Below are positions 35,233-44,279 of a DNA stretch of 64,000 bases, one piece after another. The DNA lies in NCBI GenBank assembly GCA_013178285.1, contig JABLXD010000002.1, forward strand, positions 1 to 64,000. The letters are read 5' to 3'. The notes beneath the pieces are model-generated. The model did not search any database. It saw nothing but the letters and a program-made list of their open reading frames with translations, and had not been told where the DNA came from. The DNA is from Methanofastidiosum sp. Its GTDB lineage: Archaea; Methanobacteriota_B; Thermococci; Methanofastidiosales; Methanofastidiosaceae. The number at the start of each line of letters is the position of its first letter. Position 1 is the stretch's first letter. A program made the translations under genes and the position numbers.

Positions 35233-36996
35233 TTATATTCCCCAAAGGGAGTCCTCCTTTCTCTTTATAACAATGAACTCTTCAAGTACTTCCTTTTCAT
35301 CCTCTGTAAGTTCATTATAAATCTCAAATTTTAATTTTTTATAATCTGGAAGGGGAATATTGACATAAAGAATGTCACCTTCTTTAATCTGTCTGCCAAC
35401 TGTTGGGCCATCAATTGCACATGCAATCTCTTTCCCCTGTAAAGCCTCTTTTAGGAAATCATTTTTATCTTTTAAAGTCTTTACAGTGCCTATATTCTTG
35501 CCATCATCTTTTATCAATGAAATATCGGTTTTTATTCTTCCACGCAATACTCTAACGCCCACAATTGCTGGCTTTGTAACTCTAAACACATGATGGTGCA
35601 TCAATTCTATCTTTCCAGGCCTTGTTATGCCTTCAAACTTCTTTTTCTTTTGTTTTTCTAATTCCTCTTTCTTCCAAAGTTCGTAATCTTCGATTAATTT
35701 GTAAATTATGTCACTTTCAAATACTTTAATCTCTTCTTTTGCAGCTACTTCTTTTGCGTCTGGCAGAATTCTAGAATTAAAGGCAAAGACTACTGCAGAA
35801 ACTTTGTCATCGATCTTGACAGATTTTGCTTCAATCATGTCCTGCTTTGTGACATCTCCTATGTCAGCTCTTCTAATATTAATCCCCAATTCTTTTAATT
35901 CCATGACAATTGCTTCAAGACTTCCAAGGGTGTCTGTTTTAATTATGACACCAGAACTATTATTTTCAATTTTAATTGATTTAATTTCTTTGGAGATTTC
36001 TTTCTTTGTCGCCTCTATATCTGTCGCGACATAAAGAGGAGAACCTGCCAATGCTTTTTCAAGATCTGGGGCAGAAATTTTTATACCTGCTGCCGCATAT
36101 TGGGATTCAACTGAATCAAACTTCTTTCTTGGATCTCTTATCTCGTCAAGTGGTTTTGGTTTTAGTAAAGCCCTGACATTTGTTGAGTATATCCCATCTT
36201 TTCCACCAAAAACGATATTGTCTTTCCTCTTAATGACCCCATCGTACACAATAACATCTAAGGTCATGCCTAGACCTTTTTCTTCTTTAACCTCTAAAAT
36301 TGTAGCTTTTCCGGGATCATTTTCATCTATTTCAAGTTTGTTCTTCAAGAATTTCTGGGAAAGCCCTGCAATAAGCAGAAGAAGGTCTGAAACTCCCATG
36401 CCTGTTTTAGCGGATATGGGCACCATTGCAATCTTTTTAGTGTAATCCGATATTTTATTATAAATATCACAATCGAAACCTTGTTCATACATCTTTGCTT
36501 GAAAATCCCATACTTTTTGATCGAGCATTAATTTGACGTTTTCGTTTTGTTGAGAGATTATCTGATTAAAAGAAGATTTTGGAATAATCTTAAACCCGTT
36601 AATTCTATCAATCTTGTTTAGAGCCATTACAAAAGGCGTCTTATAATTTTTCAAAATATTTATACTCTCTAAAGTTTGAGGTTGCAATCCTTCATTTATA
36701 TCAACTATCAAGACAGCAAGATCAGAAAGAGATCCACCTCTGGACCTAAGATTGGTAAATGCTTTGTGTCCGGGGGTATCAATAAATAATAATCCCGGAA
36801 GTTTAATTCCCCATTTATCAAAATCTTGCCCACATATGGCCTTTACTGTATCAATTGGCACCTCTGTTGCACCTATATGTTGAGTTATACCTCCGGCTTC
36901 CCTTGAAGCAACGGCAGAACCCCTAATATAATCTAAAAGGGATGTTTTCCCATGGTCTACATGACCTAAAACAGAGATGATTGGCTGTCTTATCAT
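35233..36996 (-). CDS. infB: Translation initiation factor aIF5B
   Basis: The 587-residue GTPase starts with the G-domain PIISVLGHVDHGKTSLLDYIRG, followed by AGGITQHIGA, DTPGHKAF and ALNKIDR. The later domains (beta-barrel, RITRPGKIELMHHHVFR-like region and a C-terminal helix) match aIF5B, which promotes subunit joining and initiator tRNA placement. No intein is present. It is the last gene of the L7Ae-S28e-L24e-Ndk operon. Confidence 0.97.
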   Translation of the reverse strand: MIRQPIISVLGHVDHGKTSLLDYIRGSAVASREAGGITQHIGATEVPIDTVKAICGQDFDKWGIKLPGLLFIDTPGHKAFTNLRSRGGSLSDLAVLIVDINEGLQPQTLESINILKNYKTPFVMALNKIDRINGFKIIPKSSFNQIISQQNENVKLMLDQKVWDFQAKMYEQGFDCDIYNKISDYTKKIAMVPISAKTGMGVSDLLLLIAGLSQKFLKNKLEIDENDPGKATILEVKEEKGLGMTLDVIVYDGVIKRKDNIVFGGKDGIYSTNVRALLKPKPLDEIRDPRKKFDSVESQYAAAGIKISAPDLEKALAGSPLYVATDIEATKKEISKEIKSIKIENNSSGVIIKTDTLGSLEAIVMELKELGINIRRADIGDVTKQDMIEAKSVKIDDKVSAVVFAFNSRILPDAKEVAAKEEIKVFESDIIYKLIEDYELWKKEELEKQKKKKFEGITRPGKIELMHHHVFRVTKPAIVGVRVLRGRIKTDISLIKDDGKNIGTVKTLKDKNDFLKEALQGKEIACAIDGPTVGRQIKEGDILYVNIPLPDYKKLKFEIYNELTEDEKEVLEEFIVIKRKEDSLWGI

Positions 36997-37007
36997 TTAA
37001 ACAACAA

Positions 37008-37445
37008 TTATTTATTGTAGTTGAAAACTTCTTTATCACTGAAGAATAATGAAATCTCTCTCTTTGCACTTTCTGGAGAATCTGAAGCATGGATTACATT
37101 AAATATATCATTACCTTTCTTGAATCCAAAATCCCCTCTTATACTACCTGGAGCAGCTTTGTGAGGATCTGTTGCACCACATAAAGTTCTTATTACTGTT
37201 ATTGCATCTTCTCCTTCGATTACTCCAAGAACAACTGGGCAAGAGGTAATGTAACCTATAAGACTGTCATAGAAGGGCTTACCAACGTGTTCCGCGTAAT
37301 GCGTTCCAGCTTTTTCTTTAGAAATCCACTCCATCTTTAAAGCTGATATCTTCAATCCTTTTGCTTCTATTCTAGATAAAACATTTCCAATGTTTGATCT
37401 CATTATAGTATCTGGTTTTAAAATAATTAGAGTTCTTTCGCTCAT
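37008..37445 (-). CDS. ndk: Nucleoside diphosphate kinase
   Basis: The 145-residue enzyme opens SERTLIILKPDTI, has the active-site histidine in NVIHASDSPESAKREISLFF, and VLGVIEGEDAITVIRTLCGATDP. It balances NTP pools by phosphate transfer through that histidine. ATG at 37445 is chosen because GGTG lies six bases upstream. Its place between L24e and aIF5B is a long-known archaeal gene order. Confidence 0.96.
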   Translation of the reverse strand: MSERTLIILKPDTIMRSNIGNVLSRIEAKGLKISALKMEWISKEKAGTHYAEHVGKPFYDSLIGYITSCPVVLGVIEGEDAITVIRTLCGATDPHKAAPGSIRGDFGFKKGNDIFNVIHASDSPESAKREISLFFSDKEVFNYNK

Positions 37446-37478
37446 GCTAAACACCAATTAAAAAAATATATAATAAAA

Positions 37479-37682
37479 TTATTTTTTAGTCCTAAGGGCC
37501 TTTTCTTTTCTGTACTCTTCAGTCCACTTGACTTTTCTTGGCTTTCTGTTTAGGCCAACCATATTTCTTTCGCACTTATGGGTACAAAAATTATAGATAA
37601 CTCCATCTTTTCTCACGAAAATAAGGCCTGTTCCGGGATCTATTGGATCTCCACAAAAAGAACAGTTAACTTTTCTTGGCAT
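37479..37682 (-). CDS. rpl24e: Ribosomal protein L24e
   Basis: The 67-residue protein starts [18 protein letters not shown] and has a second cysteine pair in FCTHKCERN, forming the zinc ribbon of L24e, then a lysine-rich tail with [13 protein letters not shown]. It is a large-subunit protein. It lies four bases after the S28e stop in the L7Ae-S28e-L24e-Ndk-aIF5B operon. Confidence 0.97.
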   Translation of the reverse strand: MPRKVNCSFCGDPIDPGTGLIFVRKDGVIYNFCTHKCERNMVGLNRKPRKVKWTEEYRKEKALRTKK

Positions 37683-37686
37683 GGTC

Positions 37687-37905
37687 TCACCTTGGCGTCT
37701 TTATCTCCTTTGCTTCTCTTTCAGTTTCCTTTAGAACAACGATGTCCCCAACTTTTACCGGACCTCTTAGGTTTCTAGTGATGACTCTGTCTTTGTCCAT
37801 TCCGTCAAGTACTTTGACCCTAACCTGGAATATATCTCCAGTTACGCCAGTACGAACGACAATCTCCAAAACTTCTGCCGGTATTCCACTATCAATCTCG
37901 GCCAT
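37687..37905 (-). CDS. rps28e: Ribosomal protein S28e
   Basis: The 72-residue protein has a small OB-like fold with the family pattern [45 protein letters not shown] and the conserved end [11 protein letters not shown]. It is a small-subunit protein. It begins four bases after the L7Ae stop. Confidence 0.97.
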   Translation of the reverse strand: MAEIDSGIPAEVLEIVVRTGVTGDIFQVRVKVLDGMDKDRVITRNLRGPVKVGDIVVLKETEREAKEIKTPR

Positions 37906-37909
37906 TCAA

Positions 37910-38275
37910 TCACTTTCTAAGTTCTTTTACCTTGACAATAATATCGTCAATAAGGTCCTTAGCTTTGCCTTCTTTTATTACTGCAACAGCTGCTGTTGAT
38001 ACATCAATACCTATTGCTGCGCCAAGCTCATCTTTTCTTGGAACATAGATATAGGGTATCTCTTTCTCGTCACAAAGTAGTGGTATGTGTGCAATGATTT
38101 CTTCGGGAGTAATATCCTCTGCAAGATAAACTAGTTTTGCAATACCTCTCTCAACAGCTTTTGTAGTTTCGTTTGCGCCTTTCTTTAATTTTCCTGTGTC
38201 CCTTACCATTTCAAGAGATTCGTAAGATTTGTTTGCTAACTCTTCTGGGACTTTAAATTTAACATAAACTGCCAT
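37910..38275 (-). CDS. rpl7ae: Ribosomal protein L7Ae
   Basis: The 121-residue protein shows [52 protein letters not shown] and the hydrophobic AVAVIKEG end, all standard for L7Ae. Besides its place in the large subunit, archaeal L7Ae binds kink-turns in box C/D and H/ACA guide RNAs and RNase P. It is the first gene of the operon; the 5S rRNA gene ends about 70 bases upstream. Confidence 0.97.
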   Translation of the reverse strand: MAVYVKFKVPEELANKSYESLEMVRDTGKLKKGANETTKAVERGIAKLVYLAEDITPEEIIAHIPLLCDEKEIPYIYVPRKDELGAAIGIDVSTAAVAVIKEGKAKDLIDDIIVKVKELRK

Positions 38276-38345
38276 TAAAACACCTCATTCCTCAAAACAT
38301 ATAGTTTTTCATCAGTCGGCTAGTATAAATAGCCAAGAATATAAA

Positions 38346-38461
38346 GGCCGGCGACGTTGTGATGTTCCCGCTACTAGCAGTACAAATCACGACGCAGAGA
38401 GTCTTAACTTCTGGGTTCGGGATGAGTCCAGGTGTATCACTCTCGCTGTGGTCGCCGTACC
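38346..38461 (-). rRNA. 5S ribosomal RNA, not linked to 16S/23S
   Basis: The minus strand reads as a complete 5S rRNA of about 116 nt. It begins GGTACGGCGACCACAGCG, has the central CATCCCGAACCCAGAAGTTAAG characteristic of 5S loops B and C, and ends AACGTCGCCGGCC. The ends pair as CGGCGAC/GTCGCCG. No 16S or 23S sequence lies nearby. Ends are accurate to a few bases. Confidence 0.95.
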
Positions 38462-38482
38462 AATCCAGAATAATTGTGGTTG

Positions 38483-38498
38483 GTATTTAAAGCTTTCG
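38483..38498 (-). promoter_or_regulatory. 5S rRNA promoter (BRE/TATA)
   Basis: On the minus strand CGAAAG precedes CTTTAAATA, a textbook archaeal BRE/TATA pair. The TATA centre is about 26 bases upstream of the 5S start at 38461, which agrees with archaeal RNA polymerase spacing. Very similar sequences lie before tRNA-Gly (about 54264-54275) and the radical SAM gene (44264-44279). Confidence 0.8.
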
Positions 38499-38588
38499 AT
38501 TACAGATTCTTAAAACTGTAAAAATTATTAAATAACAAAACAAATATACTTTTAAATGTTATTAGGTCATGCTTTCTAGGGTGCTTCT

Positions 38589-40184
38589 ATGAGAAGATTA
38601 TTTATTTTATGGATAATTGCATTAATGATTTTAAGTTTCCCGCTTAACGTTAATGCACAATCACAAAAAAGAGTTCTAATCGATGTGGCCCATGATGAGC
38701 CCATAAACTTTACAGCTGGTTACAATATGTTTCTTAGCCAGCTTACTAGCAGAGGATTTACTCTAGCCGAGAATAAAGTTCCTCTTACAGAAAATACTCT
38801 AAAAAATTATGATATACTCCTTATTATTGTTCCTAAAACAAATTTTACCCAGCAAGAGGTATTTGTTATTGAAAAATTTGTGAAAGATGGTGGAAGTCTA
38901 TTACTTGTCGGTAGGGGCGGTAGTTCTCTTGATATTAAAAAAACAAGAGAAGTCCTAAATGAACTTACTATCAATATGGGAATTACATTTAATGATGATC
39001 TGGTCACAGACACACAAAACTACTATGATAATGATGCAACTAACGTCATTATTATTAATATGGTTGATGACCCCATAACAGAAGATATATTTAAAATCGC
39101 TATGAAATTGCCCTGTTCTATTTCCATATCATCTCAAAGCTCTAAAGCATTGATGAGAGGTTCACCACAAAGTCTCAGTCGACCGTACTTAAGTGATCCA
39201 GATAAATCAGACCCCACAACTAAAGACCCTTTAAATCCTATTTCTGGAACAGATATAATTGTTGCTGCAAGAGCGAATTTATTGAGTGGCAAAGTAGTGG
39301 CAATAGGATCTTCAACTTTTCTTGAGGATCATATGATTAGTAATTATGACCATCTAAGATTAATTTCAAATATCTTTGATTATCTATCCGAAAGCGAAAC
39401 TGTTGTTACCCCTGAAGAAAAAGAATTGACTTACACTGAATTAGTCATAGCTGCAGAAGGGTATCTAAATGACAATAATTTTGATGATGCCATTAGTACG
39501 AGCGACAAAGCTATAGCACTTGATGCATCAAAATACGGCCCATACTTAATCAAAGCAAAATCACTTTGGAACAAGAGAAGGTATACTGAAGCTTTAACTG
39601 AGGTAAACAACGCCCTTGACAGAGACCCAGGGTATGAAGAGAGGATAGAGGCACTAATCTTAAAGGGGGATATACTACTTTCTCTTGGTAAATATGAAGA
39701 AGCGCTTTCAACTTATAATATTGCTAACGGATTAAATAGTAATTTATTTGGGGCTTGGTATGGGATCGCAAGGTCTCAGTATAATCTCGGGAACTATCAA
39801 GAAGCAATAGAAGCTATCAATACTGCACTTGATATTTCTCCAACAGATAAAGGTGCTAATGATTTCAAATCGATGCTTGTTTCAATAGGTGATGATGTAA
39901 GATTAGATGAAGCCGCTAGATACTTTAAACTAGCAGAGGATAGCTATCTTGCAGGAGACTACAAAAAGGCTAGAGAAAACTATGTAGAGTCAAAAAAACT
40001 TTATACTGAACTAGGTGACCAAGAGAAAGTAAGATTAATTGACTCAAAAATAAGTGCAATAGATGGAATGGCAATGGGCAAGAACACAATAGTTATTGTT
40101 CTTGGAGTTTTACTAGTACTCGGAGTTGGCCTTCTTGTCCTTCTACTTTATCTACTAAAACCTGAAATCTTTAAAAAATCATAA
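38589..40184 (+). CDS. Exported membrane-anchored TPR protein with DUF4350-like domain
   Basis: This 531-residue protein has an N-terminal signal peptide ending near VNAQS and a C-terminal membrane helix (IVIVLGVLLVLGVGLLVLLLYLL) with a short basic tail. Residues 30-240 look like a DUF4350/GATase-like domain (VLIDVAHDEPINF, YDILLIIVPKTNFT, VKDGGSLLLVGRGG). Residues about 280-420 contain three tetratricopeptide repeats (e.g. KYEEALSTYNIANGL, NYQEAIEAINTALDI). A fourth helical pair follows. The main body would face outside. Two DUF116 genes follow; co-function with them is suggested only by position. Confidence 0.72.
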   Translation: MRRLFILWIIALMILSFPLNVNAQSQKRVLIDVAHDEPINFTAGYNMFLSQLTSRGFTLAENKVPLTENTLKNYDILLIIVPKTNFTQQEVFVIEKFVKDGGSLLLVGRGGSSLDIKKTREVLNELTINMGITFNDDLVTDTQNYYDNDATNVIIINMVDDPITEDIFKIAMKLPCSISISSQSSKALMRGSPQSLSRPYLSDPDKSDPTTKDPLNPISGTDIIVAARANLLSGKVVAIGSSTFLEDHMISNYDHLRLISNIFDYLSESETVVTPEEKELTYTELVIAAEGYLNDNNFDDAISTSDKAIALDASKYGPYLIKAKSLWNKRRYTEALTEVNNALDRDPGYEERIEALILKGDILLSLGKYEEALSTYNIANGLNSNLFGAWYGIARSQYNLGNYQEAIEAINTALDISPTDKGANDFKSMLVSIGDDVRLDEAARYFKLAEDSYLAGDYKKARENYVESKKLYTELGDQEKVRLIDSKISAIDGMAMGKNTIVIVLGVLLVLGVGLLVLLLYLLKPEIFKKS

Positions 40185-40225
40185 TACAATTATACTTTTA
40201 AATTAAATTTTTTTATTCTCCTACA

Positions 40226-40876
40226 ATGAATGGATTACCTAGTTTTTTTTCTGTATTGGGCGTTATATTTGTAATACTCATTATTATTTTTGGAATACTT
40301 CTTTTAATGGCAATTATTTTAATCTATAGGATAATTAAAAAGAATCAAATAATATTCCCTCGTGTCACTTTATTTCTTTTAGATACCCTTTACTATCCTC
40401 TAAAGAGATTAGTAGCGTCCCTAAATCTTGATGAAAGTGTAGTTGACAGAATAGAAATCGACATAAGAAATAATATTTTAAAAAATGAGTATTTTGCTTC
40501 AAAAATTAAGGACAGAATAGTTGTTTTCCCATACTGTTTAAGGTCGATAGAATGCAAGGCTCAAGTGAGTCCAGAACTGGGCGTCAACTGTATCAAATGT
40601 GGAAAATGTAAAATAGGTGAATTCAAAAAAGTGTGTGATGAAAATTCCATAAAAGTCTTCATTGCTCCTGGTGGATCATTTGTAAAAAGAGTTTTGAAAA
40701 GACATCCGAAGTCATCCGTTCTATTGGTCGCATGCCATGTAGAATTAAATGAAATGATGAGAATATTATCCTCAAAAAGAATAGCAGAATATGGAGTACT
40801 TCTAGATAAAACTGGATGCATTGAAACTGATGTAGATATGGAATTAGTAAAAGAGATGCTATTCGAGGTACATTAA
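40226..40876 (+). CDS. DUF116 family membrane-anchored cysteine-rich protein, copy 1
   Basis: The 216-residue protein starts with one long membrane helix (about residues 8-36), then a cytoplasmic DUF116 domain. Family features are PYCLRSIECKA, NCIKCGKCKIGEFKKVC, the APGGSFVKRVLKRHP segment and LLVACHVELNEMMR. The five or so conserved cysteines could bind a metal or Fe-S centre. Function is unknown. A TATA-like stretch about 30 bases upstream suggests a leaderless message. The stop overlaps the start of a paralogue (TAATG). Confidence 0.87.
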   Translation: MNGLPSFFSVLGVIFVILIIIFGILLLMAIILIYRIIKKNQIIFPRVTLFLLDTLYYPLKRLVASLNLDESVVDRIEIDIRNNILKNEYFASKIKDRIVVFPYCLRSIECKAQVSPELGVNCIKCGKCKIGEFKKVCDENSIKVFIAPGGSFVKRVLKRHPKSSVLLVACHVELNEMMRILSSKRIAEYGVLLDKTGCIETDVDMELVKEMLFEVH

Positions 40877-41520
40877 TGGTAGATATATTTGAAATACTAG
40901 GAATGATTTTAACTGCATTTTTTCTAATAGTGGTATTCATACTGTTGATTGCTATACTACTAATTCTATACTCTGTAAAGACAAAAAAAGTATTATTCCC
41001 TGGATTTATTTTATTTGTTCTTGATTTTCTTTATTATCCTCTAAAGATATTGACTGAAAAAATAGGATTGAAGAAAGGATACATCGATATGATCTCAAAC
41101 GACATGAGAAATTTTATCAATTACAAAGAACTTTCTAAAATACCATTTGAAGATAGGATACTTCTTCTTCCACAATGTCTTAGAAAAATAGATTGTCCCG
41201 CAATACTCGATTCTATGTGTGGATTCAAATGTAAAAATTGTGGCAGGTGTGGAATAGGGGACCTAATCTGTTTCTGTGAAGAGAGGAATATTAGGGTATT
41301 CATTGTTCCTGGAGGGTCGTTTGTTAAAAAAGTAATTAAGCTTACTAGGCCTAAAGCGATAATTGGTGTTGGTTGCCATATTGAACTTAGAGAGGCCAGT
41401 TTAGTCTTAGATTATCTAAAAATTCCTGGGAGAGGCATTAATCTTGAAAAAGATGGATGTATTGAAACAAAAGTAAGTTATGAAAAGATAAAAAAAGCAT
41501 TAATAATAAATGAAAATTAA
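40876..41520 (+). CDS. DUF116 family membrane-anchored cysteine-rich protein, copy 2
   Basis: This 214-residue protein is the paralogue of the preceding gene, with the same plan: one N-terminal membrane helix, then PQCLRKIDCPA, FKCKNCGRCGIGDLICFCEE, VPGGSFVKKVIKLTRP and IGVGCHIELREASL. All the cysteine positions of copy 1 are kept, with some additional ones. It begins inside the last codon of copy 1 (TAATG), so the pair is co-translated and may form a heterodimer. It is convergent with the zinc-ribbon gene. Confidence 0.87.
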   Translation: MVDIFEILGMILTAFFLIVVFILLIAILLILYSVKTKKVLFPGFILFVLDFLYYPLKILTEKIGLKKGYIDMISNDMRNFINYKELSKIPFEDRILLLPQCLRKIDCPAILDSMCGFKCKNCGRCGIGDLICFCEERNIRVFIVPGGSFVKKVIKLTRPKAIIGVGCHIELREASLVLDYLKIPGRGINLEKDGCIETKVSYEKIKKALIINEN

Positions 41521-41843
41521 CCTAATTTTTGTCCACAGAATCTACAAAACTTGACTCCAGGCTCAAGAGCCTTTTGGCAGTTTGGACAGCTTAAGTCAGA
41601 TTTAGGTTCATCTTCCTCAACGGGAGGCGTTTGTTTTTTTGTATGTACCGGTCCAAAAGGACTTTCTCTTGTATCAAGCCCTAATTTTTCGGCCATTATC
41701 TCTCTTGCAGCTTTAACAACAATGTTAGATACATCTTTGTCAATTTTTTTCTTAACTTCTTCTAAAATCTGATTTTTACCTTCTTCGCCTAAAAGTTTCA
41801 CAAACTCAGGAATCTTAACTTCTAGATTAAATGTATCTTCCAT
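41517..41843 (-). CDS. Small zinc-ribbon protein (108 aa)
   Basis: The C-terminal 25 residues form a zinc ribbon with CPNCQKALEPGVKFCRFCG, preceded by an acidic linker (PVEEDEPKSD). The N-terminal 60 residues are helical and amphipathic (LEVKIPEFVKLLGEEGKNQILEEVKKKIDKD). The layout resembles small archaeal adaptor proteins with an unknown partner. Its stop overlaps the end of the second DUF116 gene by four bases. Confidence 0.75.
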   Translation of the reverse strand: MEDTFNLEVKIPEFVKLLGEEGKNQILEEVKKKIDKDVSNIVVKAAREIMAEKLGLDTRESPFGPVHTKKQTPPVEEDEPKSDLSCPNCQKALEPGVKFCRFCGQKLG

Positions 41844-41918
41844 AATATCACAGAATTTTTTTAACTTAAATATTTAATAAATCTTATGGTTTAAGGCAAA
41901 TAAAAATAAATATAAAAT

Positions 41919-43238
41919 CTATGTGATAGTAGCATTGTCATCTCGAACGCACCTTACATAGTTATATATTCTTATTACATCACCTTGAGGCCCGTGACCG
42001 TATGGATAATTTGCAGGATTGCCTGATTTTGGATCACTTCTTTGAGCTCCTGCTCCATGAACATCACTAAGGATGTATTGCCCTCTTGGATCTTTCATCC
42101 ATCCTAAAGCTTCACCAAATGCTATATATACTGCAGAGCTTCCACCCATAGAGTTGGCATGGGTCGTGCTTGTCCAGTAGAAGGGATAATTTGTGTTTCC
42201 CTCTTCATCTTTTATTGGTGAAGTTTTAAAGATTGGATCAATTGCCGGAGAATTTGTTGTAGTTGGAGATCTAGTATAATCAACTATGGATTGTAATTCT
42301 TTTGCATTTGGCAGCCTCCAATCAGAGTACCCTGCTAAATTTATATTTTCAGCATATTCTAGAGCATCCTCCCAAGACATGGATTTACTACTATCGACCT
42401 TTTGCCACATTAAGCCTGTCGCTTTATCAGTAATTGTTCCATCGCCATTATCTACAAAATCATTTTTTCCATAATCTGGATTACCACGTACATAGATAAC
42501 ATAAAACTCTTTTTCACTTCCTCGGAGAATTAATCCATAGCCCTTAATACGGCCATCAGCAAAGTTTACTCCAAAGGCAGTTTCATCTCTTGTAGGCATA
42601 GTTCCGGAAACATATTTGTTACTAGAAAGGAATTGAGAATCTATAATACGTTCCCCCGCAGTTGTATCGCCATACTCAAAGACAAAATAGTTTGTATCAA
42701 TAAATGGTTCTAGATTACTGGAACTAGTCATTTCAACTGGTGGATCAACTCCACTAAAAAGAATCAAAGAGTATAATTCCTTTATTGTCGGGAGTCTCCA
42801 GTCATCATAGCCTGCAAGAATAAATGAATCTGCTTTTGAAACTGCTTCGTTGTAGGTCATCTTTTCTCCAGGATCTTTTTGCCATATTAGTCCCGTATTA
42901 AGATCTGTTATAGTTCCATCACCATTATCTTTGTATGCTGGTTTATTCCCAAGATACTGTGCATCTTGACCATAGAACGCCACTCCAACTTTTGGACAAG
43001 TTATCTGTTTGGTATTATCGTAACACTTTGTTTGGCCTGTATCTACAATTGGATATGAAAAATATTGAATAGGGCTTGATTGTAGTTCAACTAAAGTCTT
43101 TTCTTGAGTTTCCTGATTTTGAGTTTGATTTATTTGTTCTAGATTATTGTTGTTCTCAGAGGATAAACACCCCATAATAGTTATTATAACTAGTAGGGCG
43201 GCAACAAATTTTAAAATGATCTTAGTATTCTTTGCCAT
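41919..43238 (-). CDS. DUF1566 lipoprotein with two repeats
   Basis: This 439-residue protein has a lipoprotein signal (IMGCLSSE, lipid on the Cys at about 24) followed by a low-complexity Asn/Gln linker. Two DUF1566-type units follow, each with DNGDGTITD, GLIWQK or GLMWQK, and AGYxDWRLPxxKEL. The first covers about residues 105-250 and the second 260-435. It is therefore an extracellular cell-surface protein. Such proteins are more common in bacteria; the function is unknown. Confidence 0.85.
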   Translation of the reverse strand: MAKNTKIILKFVAALLVIITIMGCLSSENNNNLEQINQTQNQETQEKTLVELQSSPIQYFSYPIVDTGQTKCYDNTKQITCPKVGVAFYGQDAQYLGNKPAYKDNGDGTITDLNTGLIWQKDPGEKMTYNEAVSKADSFILAGYDDWRLPTIKELYSLILFSGVDPPVEMTSSSNLEPFIDTNYFVFEYGDTTAGERIIDSQFLSSNKYVSGTMPTRDETAFGVNFADGRIKGYGLILRGSEKEFYVIYVRGNPDYGKNDFVDNGDGTITDKATGLMWQKVDSSKSMSWEDALEYAENINLAGYSDWRLPNAKELQSIVDYTRSPTTTNSPAIDPIFKTSPIKDEEGNTNYPFYWTSTTHANSMGGSSAVYIAFGEALGWMKDPRGQYILSDVHGAGAQRSDPKSGNPANYPYGHGPQGDVIRIYNYVRCVRDDNATIT

Positions 43239-43325
43239 TTCATTTCACCAAATTCTTAGGATACTATTATAGAATATAAACTTATAAAATTACCTTTAGA
43301 AAATAAATAATAGTTTATAATTAGT

Positions 43326-44240
43326 TTATTCGGTGAAATCTTCCTTTACTTTAGAAAGATCTACTGACTCTATTGAAGGAAAGTTGTAGATTGGACCTTT
43401 AGGAGATTCATTATAAAATGGTCTATCGCATGAGGGGCATCCCCTTGTAATAAAGATCTCATTCCTTAACTGAAATAAATATTCTTTTTCATAAACTATT
43501 TTTCCCTTATTAAATGAAAAATCTTCGAATCTTTTGATATCTGAAGTAATTAAATAACGGGCTAATTGAAGCTTCCTATAACTAGAAATATTTGGTGACG
43601 ATAAATTTTCATAATAGGTTCCTTTAATTGGAGTAAATGCAAATAAAGATGGATAGATCCCAATATCATAAAGTCTTTGAAATACATTTATCATTTCCTC
43701 TTCTGTTTCCCCAAGCCCCGCAATCAAATGACATATGACATTAAAGTTTCCGAATATTTCTGAAGAGGCTCTAAGGCCTTTCCAAGTTTTTTCCCAACTG
43801 TAATATGGCTTCATTTCTTTGAAGATATCTTTTCTTGCACAATCAAGTCCAATCCCGATTTTATCAACATCGCCGTATAGATTTTCAATGCCTTCATAAT
43901 TTCTTAATGATAGAGAAACAGACATTGGAAGCTTCTTTGAAAATTTTGAGATTATTTCTTTAATCTCAAAGATAAAGTTATCATGATTAACACTTTGGAT
44001 GCAGATTCGTTCAAAATTAGATTCGATATGAGGTATAGCCTTCTCTAAATCAAAAGAATACCAAGGTAATCTCGAAAGTTTAGATTCCTCCTTTGACCTA
44101 ATGCAGAAAAAACATCCGGCGTTACATTGCCCTTCCATCATCAAATAACAAGTTCTTTGGTCTACTAGTGGTGTACCTTTCTTAAGGCCGATTTTTACAG
44201 CCGATCCCAAAGAGAGTAAAACATTCATGATAATCAACAT
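43326..44240 (-). CDS. Radical SAM protein with C-terminal CPSCDRPFYNE motif
   Basis: This protein of about 304 residues has the radical SAM motif CNAGCFFC after LMMEGQ, and a biotin-synthase-like barrel (CIQSVNHDNF, IGIGLDCARKDIF, CHLIAGLGETEEEM). It ends with a distinctive TRGCPSCDRPFYNESPKGPIYNFP motif that would bind a second cluster. The combination recalls biotin/lipoyl-synthase-like archaeal proteins such as the LipS1/LipS2 pair, but no lipoate gene is near. The start is uncertain: ATG 44240 and ATG 44228 are both close to the predicted transcription start. Confidence 0.82.
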   Translation of the reverse strand: MLIIMNVLLSLGSAVKIGLKKGTPLVDQRTCYLMMEGQCNAGCFFCIRSKEESKLSRLPWYSFDLEKAIPHIESNFERICIQSVNHDNFIFEIKEIISKFSKKLPMSVSLSLRNYEGIENLYGDVDKIGIGLDCARKDIFKEMKPYYSWEKTWKGLRASSEIFGNFNVICHLIAGLGETEEEMINVFQRLYDIGIYPSLFAFTPIKGTYYENLSSPNISSYRKLQLARYLITSDIKRFEDFSFNKGKIVYEKEYLFQLRNEIFITRGCPSCDRPFYNESPKGPIYNFPSIESVDLSKVKEDFTE

Positions 44241-44245
44241 TATAG

Positions 44246-44279
44246 TATTGTTAAACAATATTACCGAAAGCTTTATATA
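44246..44279 (-). promoter_or_regulatory. Promoter with start-site palindrome for the radical SAM gene
   Basis: On the minus strand TATATAAAG (about 44271-44279) is preceded downstream-wise by CGG and followed about 25 bases later by the perfect palindrome TATTGTT-A-AACAATA (44246-44260), which spans the expected transcription start. A further AACAATA copy is at 44287-44293, upstream of the TATA box. Repressor binding would block initiation. The symmetry is plain; the regulator is unknown. Confidence 0.55.
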
